DNA from: UM-FILTER-33-9 sp964530235
GTDB lineage: Bacteria > Patescibacteriota > Microgenomatia > UBA1406 > GWC2-37-13
Length of the DNA: 64,000 nt
Direction: 5' to 3'
Assembly: GCA_964530235.1 (NCBI GenBank)
Contig: CAZGYB010000004.1
Span: 62,001-126,000 of the forward strand
Below, piece after piece: positions 45,520 through 55,635 of this stretch. Positions within the stretch are counted from its first letter, which is position 1. Every line of letters starts with the position of its first letter. A program made the translations under genes and the position numbers. The notes under the pieces are model-generated. The model saw nothing but the letters and a program-made list of their open reading frames with translations. It ran no database searches and was not told the origin of the DNA.

Positions 45520-47973
45520 TTACATGATGTTGGTCTGCAGGTGGAAGTAGGGAGGTTTGTTTTTGTAGCGCTTAATTGCCATACTGATTATCTCTTCGAG
45601 AAAATCTCCATAATTAAGTCCGGTCAGCTCTGCAACTGCTGGAACGCAGTCATTAATATTAATCGACGGGTTTGGGTTCAGTTCAAGAACATACGGATTG
45701 TCATTTTTGTCAACGCGGATTTCCACCCTTCCGTAATCATGACAGTCAAGAATATTATAGGTATCGAGCGCGATTTCCGAGATTAGCGACTCTAGTCGCT
45801 TGCTAATATTTTTGGGAGGTCGCTGTGTCTGAATTTTTTTGTACGCCGATTTTTCCTTCCACTTTGCATCAAAGGGATAGATGTGCCAGTATCCCCTTGG
45901 CATTTTATCAAAGATGGAACGGGAGAGCGGAAGAATTTTGAGATCCGTTTCGTCACTTCCGAGAATTGAGACATCGTATTCGTCTCCTTCGATGTACTCT
46001 TCAATAAGTGCCGGTCTGCCGAGTTTGAGAATTATTTTTTCAAGCTGTTTTTTCAGTTCGCGTTTATTCACCACAACCGATTCGTTTGTTATTCCGATTG
46101 AGTTGTCAGTATTTCCAGGTTTTACGATAAGAGGATATTTGAGGTCTTCATCAATGTCGTCATCCATCGTGTATGCATAATCCCACTGCGGGGTGGGAAT
46201 ATCATGATATGCAAGCAGTTTTTTTACACGGATTTTATCAATGCAGAGAGATAAAGTGAATGGATTTGAACCGGTATAGGGAATTTGGAGCGTATCTAAA
46301 ATTGCCGCCGCATGCGGTTCAAGAAGGCTTGAATTGTTGATCCGTTCACATACGTTGAAAACCATGTCAACATCGCTATTTCTTAAATCACTGAAGACCT
46401 TCGGTAAGTTATTAAAGTCAAAAAACGAGACTTTATAGTCGCGTTCAAGCAGAGTTTTTTCAATGTTTTTACCGACACTCATAAGGTCTGCTTCAACGTC
46501 GCCACTGCCACCGGTGTAAATATTGCACGCAATTCCTATATGCAGCTTTCGGAGATTTTTAGTCGACACTCTTCGAATATTTTCAATCTTGATTGCGCGT
46601 AAAATAGTATCCTGCTGGAGTGAGGCAAACGTATGGCGGTGCTTACGTGATGTTTTACCAATCGAAGATGAGGGATCGAATTTTACTACTTTAAAGTCAA
46701 TATAGTCCAGCGCGTCCCGTAAATTGTCTTGTGCATCGACCGGATTTTCGCCCGATACGGTAAGCCATCCGAGATAATCTGCTCCATCGGGTTGAATGAG
46801 AACAGGCTCACCGATTTTTTTGTAAATATGCAGTTCCTCAAGGTATTTTTTATGTCTCAGTTTTTCAGATATGTCAAGCTGTACAAGAATTCCAGAATTA
46901 TTTGGATACAGATCCCAGCCGATAATATATTTTCTCGGGGTTTTGTTTTTGACCGTTTTAATGTACTGTCCCAGTGCAACTTTTACAGTTAAATCAATCA
47001 GATCAACATTCCAGCTGTCTTTGACATACGAGTATACATAATCTCCCCCCATACGCAAATTTACTTCAATAGGGTATGGTCCTCGCTTCGTTGATTTTGC
47101 TTCAAAATGAATGCATCCATTTTGGATTCCCAGTTTTTCCAATGTTTCTTCCGCCATATCAAGGAGGATCTCTCGTTGTGTCTGCGGGAGACTTGAAGGA
47201 ATCGACTGTCCGCTGTCCATAAAGAACATATCTTTCAGTTTATTAAAGTTGTCTGAGATTGCAGAGAATTTGATTTTTCCATTTTGGATAATGAGATCGA
47301 TATCCACTTCGTCGCCGTCAATAAACTCTTCTACAAAGATATCGAGACCGTCGGAGAGAGCGGATTGAACACTGGTTGATATATTGCTTTTTACATACTG
47401 GTAGACTTCTTCAAGATCTTCTTTTGATTTAACCTGAACCACAAACGAACTTTCTGCACCGAATGCAGGTTTGAGAACCAGCGGGAAATGAAAGTTGCGT
47501 TCAACAAATCGGAGATCCTCCATTGACTTGATAAGCATATGCTGGGGTGTCGGTATGCCGTTTGATTTACAAAATTTCCTAAACAAAAACTTATTCCGTA
47601 CCTGTTTTGCAATATGGTAGGGAATACCGGTAAAGTTGAACCGATCGATAATTTTTGACGTTAACAGTACGTCGTCTTCCCAAAATGTCATAGCTCCGTC
47701 AATTTTGATATGCGGATTTGAGACGATGAATGTTTCCACTGAATTTATTGATTCACGATGATTTGTTGTGTCTGCGAGGATCCATTGATCCGTATATGAT
47801 TGCGCCCAATTTTTTTCTTTATGTAAGATAACAAGCGACAGACCCATTTCCTTCAATTTTTGAACAACAAAACGTTTTTTATGCGAACCGGTATTTACAA
47901 GAAGAATAGTTTTTCGGTTATGTGAATTTGGGTTGTTCTGCTCAGGAGTTTTTTCCCCGTTTTCTTTTTTCAT
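45520..47973 (-). CDS. Double ATP-grasp ligase fusion (D-Ala-D-Ala ligase-like second half)
   Basis: 817 residues from ATG 47973. The first half (about 20-420) is an ATP-grasp enzyme like L-amino-acid ligases: ILLVNTGSHKKRFVVQKLKE, FPLVLKPAFGAESSFVVQV, FVEEFIDGDEVDIDLI, IEVNLRMGGD. The second half (about 500-815) is D-Ala-D-Ala ligase-like: IACNIYTGGSGDVEADL, IPYTGSNPFTLSLCIDK, YPLIVKPGNTDNSIGI, LIEEYIEGDEYDVSI, LELNPNPSIN. Two amide or peptide bonds could be made by one protein. The divergent neighbour is a leucyl aminopeptidase. Product unknown. Confidence 0.85.
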   Translation of the reverse strand: MKKENGEKTPEQNNPNSHNRKTILLVNTGSHKKRFVVQKLKEMGLSLVILHKEKNWAQSYTDQWILADTTNHRESINSVETFIVSNPHIKIDGAMTFWEDDVLLTSKIIDRFNFTGIPYHIAKQVRNKFLFRKFCKSNGIPTPQHMLIKSMEDLRFVERNFHFPLVLKPAFGAESSFVVQVKSKEDLEEVYQYVKSNISTSVQSALSDGLDIFVEEFIDGDEVDIDLIIQNGKIKFSAISDNFNKLKDMFFMDSGQSIPSSLPQTQREILLDMAEETLEKLGIQNGCIHFEAKSTKRGPYPIEVNLRMGGDYVYSYVKDSWNVDLIDLTVKVALGQYIKTVKNKTPRKYIIGWDLYPNNSGILVQLDISEKLRHKKYLEELHIYKKIGEPVLIQPDGADYLGWLTVSGENPVDAQDNLRDALDYIDFKVVKFDPSSSIGKTSRKHRHTFASLQQDTILRAIKIENIRRVSTKNLRKLHIGIACNIYTGGSGDVEADLMSVGKNIEKTLLERDYKVSFFDFNNLPKVFSDLRNSDVDMVFNVCERINNSSLLEPHAAAILDTLQIPYTGSNPFTLSLCIDKIRVKKLLAYHDIPTPQWDYAYTMDDDIDEDLKYPLIVKPGNTDNSIGITNESVVVNKRELKKQLEKIILKLGRPALIEEYIEGDEYDVSILGSDETDLKILPLSRSIFDKMPRGYWHIYPFDAKWKEKSAYKKIQTQRPPKNISKRLESLISEIALDTYNILDCHDYGRVEIRVDKNDNPYVLELNPNPSININDCVPAVAELTGLNYGDFLEEIISMAIKRYKNKPPYFHLQTNIM

Positions 47974-48045
47974 GGAATAAAAGATATGTACCATTATTGC
48001 GCATTTCTTTTAAATGTCAAGTAGTATTTCGTATTTTTTTTGCGC

Positions 48046-48074
48046 TTGACTCCGAAAAAGATAAGGATTAACAT
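48046..48074 (+). promoter_or_regulatory. Promoter of the aminopeptidase gene
   Basis: TTGACT (48046-48051) and TAACAT (48069-48074) are 17 bases apart; ATG follows after eight bases. Confidence 0.7.
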
Positions 48075-48082
48075 ATGGTTCT

Positions 48083-49612
48083 ATGCAAGGAAGTATTGTT
48101 GCAATAACGGGAAAACTTCCCAAAACTGGAGATACATTGCTGTATTACAGTTTTGAAAAAGAAAATATTACTTCACTTTTATCCCATATTTCTTCATCAG
48201 CAACAAAAGAAAAAATATTAGAAAAAGTAAAACTCCTTGAATTTTCAGGAAAAAAAAATCAGACGGCGAGTATTCAAACTGATACGTTTTTTAACAATGT
48301 AATACTTATTGGAGGGGGAAAGAAAAAAGATTTTACTATTCTTGATTTTAAAAATAGTCTTGCTGTTGCTCTTCGAAAAGCGATGTCTTTAAAAGCACGT
48401 TCTGTCTGCTTTTATGGGGAAAAATCATTGTTTAAACAGTTAAAAAATGGAAGCGCAATAGGAAAATCGTTCGCTCTTGCATGCGCATTATCTCAGTATG
48501 CTTATCTTCGTCACAAAAAAAAAGAAGAACAAAAACGGCATCATATTATTTCCCGGTTTACACTATACGGAGAAGATCAAAGTCTGGAAACTGATGTTAA
48601 AAAAGGTGTTAAAGACGGAATACAGATTGCCGTAGCAATGACATTGACAAGGGACTTGGTAAACGAGCCGGCTTCTCATGTAAATCCGCTTGTTTTGTCT
48701 CAAAGAGCGCTCGATATTGAAAAACAGTCGAATGGTGCGGTTACAGTAACGATATTAGATAAAACAAAATGCGAAAAATTGGGGATGGGTGCATTTCTCG
48801 GAGTTGCTCGAGGGAGTGAACACGAACCGAAATTTATAGTTCTAAAGTATCAAGGAAAAGGAGAACTGAGACAAAAGAAAAAGCTCTGTCTTATTGGCAA
48901 ATCAATCACTTTTGATTCGGGAGGCTTATCTTTGAAGCCTGCAGGATCAATGGAGGACATGAAAATTGATATGGCAGGGGGTGCTTCAGTACTTGGTATT
49001 TTTGACTATCTTTCAAAAACGGAAAAGCAGGTCGATTATGAGATTTGGGGTATTTTACCTGCATGTGAAAATATGCCCTCAGGTCGTTCTCTAAGGCCCG
49101 GTGATATTGTTTCCGCAATGGATGGGACATCGATTGAAGTTTTAAATACCGATGCAGAGGGGCGTTTGACGCTTGCTGATGCTGTTGCGTATGCGGAATC
49201 ACAGATTCATCCCGATATCATTATCGATCTTGCCACATTAACCGGTGCATGTATTGTTGCTTTAGGCAGTCAATTGACTGGTCTATTTGGAAATGACAAA
49301 CAACTGAATGCTCGATTTATTGAAAAAGCGAACCAAGAAGGGGATCTTGTTTGGGAACTACCTCTCCATCAACCGTATCTTGAACGGATGAAAAGCAAAA
49401 TTGCGGACTTAAAAAATATTGGAGGAACACCTCATGCAGGGGGCGGTGCAATTACCGCAGCGTTATTCATTCAGGAATTTGTAAAAAAATCAAAATGGAT
49501 ACATTTGGATATTGCAGGTCCGGCGTTTAATAATGGATCATCGTATGGGATATTCGATTTTGGCGCCACTGGATGGGGGATACAAACTATTATTAGTTTT
49601 ATCATGGAGTAG
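48083..49612 (+). CDS. pepA: Leucyl aminopeptidase (family M17)
   Basis: 509 residues. The catalytic domain has IGKSITFDSGGLSLKP (metal Lys and Asp), MEDMKIDMAGGASV, and the family signature NTDAEGRLTLADA (metal Asp and Glu, catalytic Arg). The N-terminal domain is diverged as usual. It should release N-terminal residues from peptides with two metal ions; M17 enzymes form hexamers. The CBS-domain gene starts five bases after its stop. Confidence 0.95.
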   Translation: MQGSIVAITGKLPKTGDTLLYYSFEKENITSLLSHISSSATKEKILEKVKLLEFSGKKNQTASIQTDTFFNNVILIGGGKKKDFTILDFKNSLAVALRKAMSLKARSVCFYGEKSLFKQLKNGSAIGKSFALACALSQYAYLRHKKKEEQKRHHIISRFTLYGEDQSLETDVKKGVKDGIQIAVAMTLTRDLVNEPASHVNPLVLSQRALDIEKQSNGAVTVTILDKTKCEKLGMGAFLGVARGSEHEPKFIVLKYQGKGELRQKKKLCLIGKSITFDSGGLSLKPAGSMEDMKIDMAGGASVLGIFDYLSKTEKQVDYEIWGILPACENMPSGRSLRPGDIVSAMDGTSIEVLNTDAEGRLTLADAVAYAESQIHPDIIIDLATLTGACIVALGSQLTGLFGNDKQLNARFIEKANQEGDLVWELPLHQPYLERMKSKIADLKNIGGTPHAGGGAITAALFIQEFVKKSKWIHLDIAGPAFNNGSSYGIFDFGATGWGIQTIISFIME

Positions 49613-49617
49613 TATCT

Positions 49618-50685
49618 ATGAAAGTTCATACATTTATTGACTCACAAGACGTAATAAAGATTGGTCCTCAAGATACGTTATCGTCTGCATTAGGAAAACT
49701 GAAAAGCTCCCACGATGCAGCGTTTATTTTTGATGATGACGACAAATACCTGGGCTTGATCAACCCGTATTTCTGCGTCGTAAAAACTTCGTTTCCATCC
49801 AACGCAAAAGCAATAAACTGTGTATTTCATGCTCCACGGATCAGCACCCGTTTTTCAATCTCCAAAATCGCTCAACTCATGAACGAGTCAAAAGTTCATT
49901 ATCTTCCGGTTTTTGACGAGACTGAAAAGTTTTTGGGGAGAATTTCGGCACGATCACTCCTTCGAAATTTAGAAAGGTTAGATATTTTTTCAACCCAGAT
50001 TTCAGATTTTCTCAAAACAAAGAAAAAAGCGCTTATCACAGTGCTTGAAGATGACTCCATTTCAAATGCTCTTCATATTTTTAAAAAAACACGCGTTTCA
50101 AAGCTTGTTGTTGTGAACAAAGAAAGAAGACTTAAAGGAATAATTAGCTACTACGATCTCATTACGCTTCTTGCAAGCCCTAAAAAGAAAGATCGGTTAA
50201 GCCGAGAAAAAGATACCCAAAGTATTCAAAATAAAAGGGTACGCAACTTTGCAAAGTCGTACGTTCTCACCTTATCCATGAATCGAACCCTTAGAGACGC
50301 ACTGCATCTTATTCTTGATAAAAAAATTGGCAGTGTGGTAATAGTCGATCAATACAATAAGCCAATAACTATTGTGACAACAAAGGATTTACTCGCTTTA
50401 TTTATTCGCGAGAGCAATAGGGACTTGATTGAGGTAACCAGCAAGAACCTTTCCCAAAAAAGCCGTCATATTCTTGGCGGTTTTTTTTATCACTTCAAAA
50501 ACGCAATTCGCCAAAAAACGGGGATCACAAAGGCAAAATTATTTGTGAAGGAAGAAAAGAAAGGTGGTTTGTTCCAGGTGATTCTTTCGTTATTTCCAAA
50601 ACAGGGCACCCCGAAAGTGATTAAAAAGGAGGGGAAAAATCTAGAACATGTACTGCGAGAGGTAAAAAAGAAGGAAGAGCGGTAA
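49618..50685 (+). CDS. Protein with four CBS-like domains
   Basis: 355 residues. CBS-like repeats can be traced at about 1-60, 70-125 (KIAQLMNESKVHYLPVFDE), 128-190 (NALHIFKKTRVSKLVVVNK) and 210-275 (RDALHLILDKKIGSVVIVDQ). CBS pairs bind adenosyl ligands. A basic C-terminal region (about 285-355) of unknown type follows. Its ribosome site (GGAG) lies in the end of pepA, so it is in that operon. No enzymatic partner domain is attached. Confidence 0.85.
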   Translation: MKVHTFIDSQDVIKIGPQDTLSSALGKLKSSHDAAFIFDDDDKYLGLINPYFCVVKTSFPSNAKAINCVFHAPRISTRFSISKIAQLMNESKVHYLPVFDETEKFLGRISARSLLRNLERLDIFSTQISDFLKTKKKALITVLEDDSISNALHIFKKTRVSKLVVVNKERRLKGIISYYDLITLLASPKKKDRLSREKDTQSIQNKRVRNFAKSYVLTLSMNRTLRDALHLILDKKIGSVVIVDQYNKPITIVTTKDLLALFIRESNRDLIEVTSKNLSQKSRHILGGFFYHFKNAIRQKTGITKAKLFVKEEKKGGLFQVILSLFPKQGTPKVIKKEGKNLEHVLREVKKKEER

Positions 50686-50695
50686 AATACGCACT

Positions 50696-52363
50696 ATGAA
50701 GCATCTCAAAAACCATCTAGTATTTTTACTGATTCTTTCCCTGGGCATTTTTCTTCGATTTCAGAATATCAATTGGGATGCAAATATGCATTTGCACCCC
50801 GATGAGCGGTTTCTTACCATGGTAGGGAATGCTATGAAGCTTCCGGCAAGTTTGGCTGAGTATTTAAATCCTCAAGTTTCCGGTTTGAATCCAACAAATG
50901 TCGGATTCCCATTTTTTGTCTATGGAGTATTTCCTCTTGTTTTAAACAAAATACTTGCTCTTTTATTTGGTAATGATTCTTATCATTTGTTTACGCTTCA
51001 GGGCAGATTGCTTTCTGGATTGTTTGATATAGGGATAGTATTTGTTCTTTATTATATGGCGATGCTTTTTGAGAAAAAAGAAAAACTACACAAAGGGGTT
51101 AAGTATTTTGCTCCGTTCATCTATGCAATATCCGTTTATCCGATACAAATATCCCATTTTTTTACTGCAGATACATTTCTTACTTTTTTTTTATTCACAT
51201 CCCTGTATAAAGGGTTATCATTTCATTACGAAAAAAAATTATCACATTTGATACTTTCTTCAGCACTTTTAGGACTCGCCTTTGCATCAAAAATTAGTGC
51301 TGTATATATGTTGCCTTTGATTTGGTGTATAAATTTTTTTTCTGTGCTAAAAGAAAAAAAATGGAAGGAAGTTATCTTTTACGGAATAGTATTTTTCGGG
51401 GTACTATATCTTTCTATTCGGCTGTTTAACCCTTATTATTTTGAGTCTGTTGACATACTCAATGTTTCAGTCAATAAAATATTTTTTAAAAACATTGCCG
51501 ATCTGAAAGCAATGTCAGATGGAAAAGTATGGTTTCCTCCGGCTGTTCAATGGTATACAAAGCAACCTATTTTATTTAGTTTATTTAATCTGGTGTTTAT
51601 CGGATTTGGATTGTTCCACTTTTTATTTGCAATGTACGGATTTTTAAAAACGTGGAAGTTACATCGGAAACGCCGTTATTTTATTTTTTTTACCGTTATT
51701 ACTGCGTTGTGGATGACCTGTTATTTTTTGTACAACGCGGTTTCGTATGTAAAATCTATACGGTATCTTATCTTTATATTTCCAATATTATCGTTGTATG
51801 CCGGTTTGGGATTAGCAGAATATATTAAAATAAGGAACACAGTATGTAAAACAGCTATCCTGGTTTTGTTACTCGCTTGGCCTCTCATGTTTACCAGTAT
51901 TTATCTGTTCCAAAATACACGAGTTGAAGCATCTAAGTGGATATATGAACAAATTCCAAACAACTCTCGTATTCTTACCGAGTACTGGGATGATCCTTTG
52001 CCACTTCCTATTGCAAATACTCAGGGTAAAACGTTTGATGTGATACAGGTCCCGGTATTTGATCCCGATAATGAGGATAAGTGGGAGAAACTGAAATCTG
52101 AATTTAAAAGAGCCGATTATTACATACTATCTTCCAACAGGGGGTGGGGGAGTATACCAACAGTGCCGGAAAAATATCCAATTATGAGTAAATATTATAT
52201 TGACCTATTTGACGGAAAATCTACTTTTATGATGAAAAAACGGTTTGTGCCTTTATATCAGGAATTATTGCCTTTTCATCCGTTATCATGGGTGAATAAT
52301 TGGGTTGAAGAACTTTTTACTGTTTACGATCATCCATCAGTGTTTATATTTAAGAAAAAATGA
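50696..52363 (+). CDS. GT39/PMT-like membrane glycosyltransferase
   Basis: 555 residues with about ten membrane helices. The first loop, NINWDANMHLHPDERFLTMV (24-43), has the acidic Asp/Glu pattern of GT-C mannosyltransferase-type enzymes, which use lipid-linked sugars. The C-terminal part is a soluble outside domain (WIYEQIPNNSRILTEYWDD). TAAAAT lies seven bases before ATG, overlapping the end of the CBS gene. It overlaps the FkbM methyltransferase by four bases, suggesting joint action on a surface glycan. Confidence 0.85.
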   Translation: MKHLKNHLVFLLILSLGIFLRFQNINWDANMHLHPDERFLTMVGNAMKLPASLAEYLNPQVSGLNPTNVGFPFFVYGVFPLVLNKILALLFGNDSYHLFTLQGRLLSGLFDIGIVFVLYYMAMLFEKKEKLHKGVKYFAPFIYAISVYPIQISHFFTADTFLTFFLFTSLYKGLSFHYEKKLSHLILSSALLGLAFASKISAVYMLPLIWCINFFSVLKEKKWKEVIFYGIVFFGVLYLSIRLFNPYYFESVDILNVSVNKIFFKNIADLKAMSDGKVWFPPAVQWYTKQPILFSLFNLVFIGFGLFHFLFAMYGFLKTWKLHRKRRYFIFFTVITALWMTCYFLYNAVSYVKSIRYLIFIFPILSLYAGLGLAEYIKIRNTVCKTAILVLLLAWPLMFTSIYLFQNTRVEASKWIYEQIPNNSRILTEYWDDPLPLPIANTQGKTFDVIQVPVFDPDNEDKWEKLKSEFKRADYYILSSNRGWGSIPTVPEKYPIMSKYYIDLFDGKSTFMMKKRFVPLYQELLPFHPLSWVNNWVEELFTVYDHPSVFIFKKK

Positions 52364-53133
52364 AGCTTCAAAAAATTAGATATTATCTGTCATCAGGATT
52401 TACTTTATTTAAAAATTTAACAAATTTACAATCGCTTATAAACCTGTTAATTTATAAAAAAGCTATTATAACAACCCGAAATGGTTTTTCATTTGAAATA
52501 TTGACACTGTTGGACTTGCTTATTATAAAAGAGACAATTTTTGATGATTGTTATCAACTAATTAGAAGATTTGCGCATAGGAAACTAAAAATTATCGTTG
52601 ACATTGGTGCTGGTTTTGGAGACTTTTCTATTATGGCAGCAAAAATACATAAAGAGGCTATAGTTTATGCATTTGAACCAAACCCTAAACTCTATAAATT
52701 ATTAATTAATAACATAAAAAGATCAGGTTTATTAAACATTAAAACTTATCCTTACGCAGTCGGTAGAGATAAAGAGCTATTTCTTAATACGGGAACCGAA
52801 TATACTCAATCTTCAATGTACAATAGTGATTCCACTAAAAAAATCCGAGTTAAATCGGTTACATTTGATTCAATCTCTCCTGGGAACAGTATTGATTTTT
52901 TGAAAATGGATTGCGAAGGGGGGGAGTATGAAATTATTAAGTCATTATCTCTTTATCAAATTCAAAGAATAAAATATTTGTCGATGGAATATCATAATCT
53001 ATATATTCCTCGTGTTGATGAGTTTGTTATTAATAGGTTAAGATCGCATTTCAAAATTAAAAAATTGAAGGACCCGTATGATAAGGGGTACGGACTACTT
53101 TTTGCGCAAAATATAAAATACAGCAGCGCATGA
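52360..53133 (+). CDS. FkbM-family methyltransferase
   Basis: 257 residues. IVDIGAGFGDFSIMAAK is the SAM loop, YAFEPNPKLYKLLINNIK the FkbM hallmark (EPNP), and DFLKMDCEGGEYEII the second hallmark (D-x-EG-E). FkbM enzymes O-methylate sugars or polyketides. ATG overlaps the upstream stop by four bases. Its end overlaps the convergent methyltransferase by 39 bp. Confidence 0.92.
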   Translation: MKLQKIRYYLSSGFTLFKNLTNLQSLINLLIYKKAIITTRNGFSFEILTLLDLLIIKETIFDDCYQLIRRFAHRKLKIIVDIGAGFGDFSIMAAKIHKEAIVYAFEPNPKLYKLLINNIKRSGLLNIKTYPYAVGRDKELFLNTGTEYTQSSMYNSDSTKKIRVKSVTFDSISPGNSIDFLKMDCEGGEYEIIKSLSLYQIQRIKYLSMEYHNLYIPRVDEFVINRLRSHFKIKKLKDPYDKGYGLLFAQNIKYSSA

Positions 53134-53877
53134 ATGAGAAATCTTAGTAGTTTTTAATTTGTCTAGAATAAAACTTCTCCAGTATAAATTTAAAAATGGG
53201 ACGGGCACCCATTTTTTGATTAATCGGTACGATAATAAAGAGATTATTGATAGATAATGAAATATGTCCAGATAAATAGCCTGTTTTTTTGTTACATAAC
53301 CGATTTTTTTTTCAATTTTAAACCCACTTTTCAAAAAGACTTTATCCCATTTACTTTCAGAAAAAAGACTATGATGTTCTTGTCTCTTGTTTAGCCATCG
53401 AGCGTATGACGGCCCAAATATATTTGATCCAAACATCATATTGCTCCAGTTATCTGTCATGACAGATGTGATAAAATAACCGTCCTTTTTTAATACCCGA
53501 TATATTTCAGACACAGATTGATTTACATCAGGAATATGTTCAAGTACACAGTTTGAAACAACAGCTTTAAAAGAACTCTCATCAATTGGTATTTTTTTAC
53601 CATCATAAAGAACTATTTTTTTATAGATTTTTTTGTTCTTTGCTTCGTTTACACGAGGGTTTTGATAGAGGTCAATTCCAACTTCGATTTTGTTAAAAGC
53701 AAGCTGTGCAAAAAATCCGTCACCACATCCAAAATCAAGCACAGGAGGCTTTATGTATTTTTTATTTTCATAAAACAAAAGTGCCTCTTGTGGCCTTATA
53801 AAAGACATAAAAAGCGGCGCATTTTTCAAATATTCAGTTATAAAATACGTAAGACTCTTTTTCATATTGATAGACAT
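53095..53877 (-). CDS. Class I SAM-dependent methyltransferase
   Basis: 260 residues. VLDFGCGDGFFAQLA is the SAM loop, followed by VGIDLYQNPR, SNCVLEHIPDVNQSVSEIYRVLKKDGYFI, the Methyltransf_11 pattern. The C-terminal third contains a hydrophobic stretch that could touch the membrane. ATG shares its A with the stop of the upstream glycosyltransferase, so the two are co-translated and probably act on a sugar or lipid-linked glycan. Confidence 0.88.
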   Translation of the reverse strand: MSINMKKSLTYFITEYLKNAPLFMSFIRPQEALLFYENKKYIKPPVLDFGCGDGFFAQLAFNKIEVGIDLYQNPRVNEAKNKKIYKKIVLYDGKKIPIDESSFKAVVSNCVLEHIPDVNQSVSEIYRVLKKDGYFITSVMTDNWSNMMFGSNIFGPSYARWLNKRQEHHSLFSESKWDKVFLKSGFKIEKKIGYVTKKQAIYLDIFHYLSIISLLSYRLIKKWVPVPFLNLYWRSFILDKLKTTKISHSCAAVFYILRKK

Positions 53878-55007
53878 TATATTTTGATTAAGCGTTCAAA
53901 GGTTTTTACTGTACGTATAGGATCAAATTCCAAAATAGCTTTTTGTATGAGTTTTTCATTTGTGTACTTTGCTTTGTTTTTGAGTATAGTGAGAATCGCA
54001 GTCTCAATTTGTTTTACATGTTTTGGTTTAACAAGGATTCCCATACCTGTTTTTTGAATGGGCGTCCTAACTCCGAAAAGGTCTGTTGCAACAACCGGAA
54101 CGCCGAGTGTCATTGCTTCAACCTGAGTAAGGCCAAATGCTTCAGTCTCATTTACTGAAGGAGTAACTAATACATCAAGCGTTTTAATCAAAGCATAAAA
54201 TTGAGAAGGTTCCAAATCGTAGTAATGTTTTACCGGTAGGGAATATATTTTTATTTTATTCATAATGAATTGATAATATTCTTTTTCGCCTGCAGTTTTA
54301 TTTGGATGAGGACCAAATATGATTAATCGTACTTTTGAATTGTATTGATAAAGACGGTAAATTGCCTCGATCAGATACTCGATCCCTTTTTCTGATGCAA
54401 TTCTGCCGGCAAATCCGATCCAGATATTGTTGTTTTTTTCTTGGCTTAAGGTCTTCAAATTTTTTTTATCAGGATCGAGGGTTTGGTCTCTCATTGGAAA
54501 GGTATGAATAAGTTTATGATGAAAGTATGAGGGGAGAGTGTTCCTTGCGTAATCATCGTGAGATAGAATGTTTGTGCTTAACAGTAACTGCACATAGGTA
54601 GTTAGATTGACAATATGCTGTAAAACAAAGCCAAATACACCATTTATTCTTATATTGCAGTGATAAATCGTAATTATTTTTTTACGTAGACAAAATGCCA
54701 TGAAAGCTAAACTTAAGCCTTCAACATTTGGCAGATTAAGAATAACCACTTCATTGTTAAGACATTCTTTGAAAAATGTAAAGAGGGAAGCAATAGAAAA
54801 ATATCCCTTTGAGATTTTGAACCAATAAGTCATACGTTTTATTGTCAGATGTTTTACTTTTTCATAGCGGGGAAGTTTTGTATTATGTAAAAAAGTGAGG
54901 ACGGTGATATTATTTTTTTGAGAGAGTGTCAAGAATAGACGATATGGATAAAGAGCAAGTCCGGAAATATAAGGAAAAAAATAAGGTGAAAAAAAAAGGA
55001 TATTCAT
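53877..55007 (-). CDS. Glycosyltransferase family 4
   Basis: 376 residues. FFSPYFFPYISGLALYPYRLF is the N-terminal acceptor loop, WIGFAGRIASEKGIEYLIEAIYRL the start of the donor half, and VLVTPSVNETEAFGLTQVEAMTLGVPVVATDLFG the GT4 E-x7-E region. It sits in an operon with an HAD-like gene upstream (6 bp) and a methyltransferase downstream (1-bp overlap). Donor and acceptor are not known. Confidence 0.93.
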   Translation of the reverse strand: MNILFFSPYFFPYISGLALYPYRLFLTLSQKNNITVLTFLHNTKLPRYEKVKHLTIKRMTYWFKISKGYFSIASLFTFFKECLNNEVVILNLPNVEGLSLAFMAFCLRKKIITIYHCNIRINGVFGFVLQHIVNLTTYVQLLLSTNILSHDDYARNTLPSYFHHKLIHTFPMRDQTLDPDKKNLKTLSQEKNNNIWIGFAGRIASEKGIEYLIEAIYRLYQYNSKVRLIIFGPHPNKTAGEKEYYQFIMNKIKIYSLPVKHYYDLEPSQFYALIKTLDVLVTPSVNETEAFGLTQVEAMTLGVPVVATDLFGVRTPIQKTGMGILVKPKHVKQIETAILTILKNKAKYTNEKLIQKAILEFDPIRTVKTFERLIKI

Positions 55008-55013
55008 CGTATG

Positions 55014-55580
55014 TTACGTCTTTTTTTGTATATATTCAACAGCCTTTTTTAAGTAGGGGAACCTTTTTGAATAGGGGATACCCCGATCAAAAAGATTATA
55101 TATCCAAAGCACTTTGGTACTTTTTTTTGTATGGAGATGCTTCACTATGTCGTAGTTATCTTCAACATAATAATCAAGGTTTAATTTTTTAATGAGTCGT
55201 TCTTTGAATAGATGCGGTTGTTCATCGTGTTTGTTGTAGTAGAGTTCAGAAAAAATACGGTCAAGCTCGTGTTTTGCAAACCAATGGAGAAGTTCCTTAC
55301 CCATGAAGCTGTATCTTGCGGTGATGATGTATGCTTTAATTTTTTTATTTTTTACCAATTTTTTAACATCATCAAGTCCGGGAGCTATAAAAATGCTTGA
55401 TTTATGAAAGAGATGCCAGAGAGACTTTTCAAGAGGGGATTGAGGATAATAGAACTTAAGGCGGGTTTTGTGAAAAAACAATCGCTTTATAGATGCGATG
55501 ATTGGTCGGATAATACGCGCGGGATTATAGAATATTACACCATCCAGATCAAACCCAACCCGTAATATCTGCTTTTTCAT
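55014..55580 (-). CDS. HAD-like phosphatase / 5'-nucleotidase-like protein
   Basis: 188 residues. VGFDLDGVIFYN (8-19) is HAD motif I; AYIITARYSFMG is motif II (Thr); YVEDNYDIVKHL is a weak motif IV. It resembles the 5'-nucleotidase/NagD-like group often found in glycan clusters of CPR. TATAAT ends seven bases before ATG, divergent from lgt 55 bp away. Confidence 0.78.
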   Translation of the reverse strand: MKKQILRVGFDLDGVIFYNPARIIRPIIASIKRLFFHKTRLKFYYPQSPLEKSLWHLFHKSSIFIAPGLDDVKKLVKNKKIKAYIITARYSFMGKELLHWFAKHELDRIFSELYYNKHDEQPHLFKERLIKKLNLDYYVEDNYDIVKHLHTKKSTKVLWIYNLFDRGIPYSKRFPYLKKAVEYIQKKT

Positions 55581-55635
55581 AAGCTCAATTATACAGGAGG
55601 ATATGTGGAATGAAGATTAATGTTATAATGGTGTC

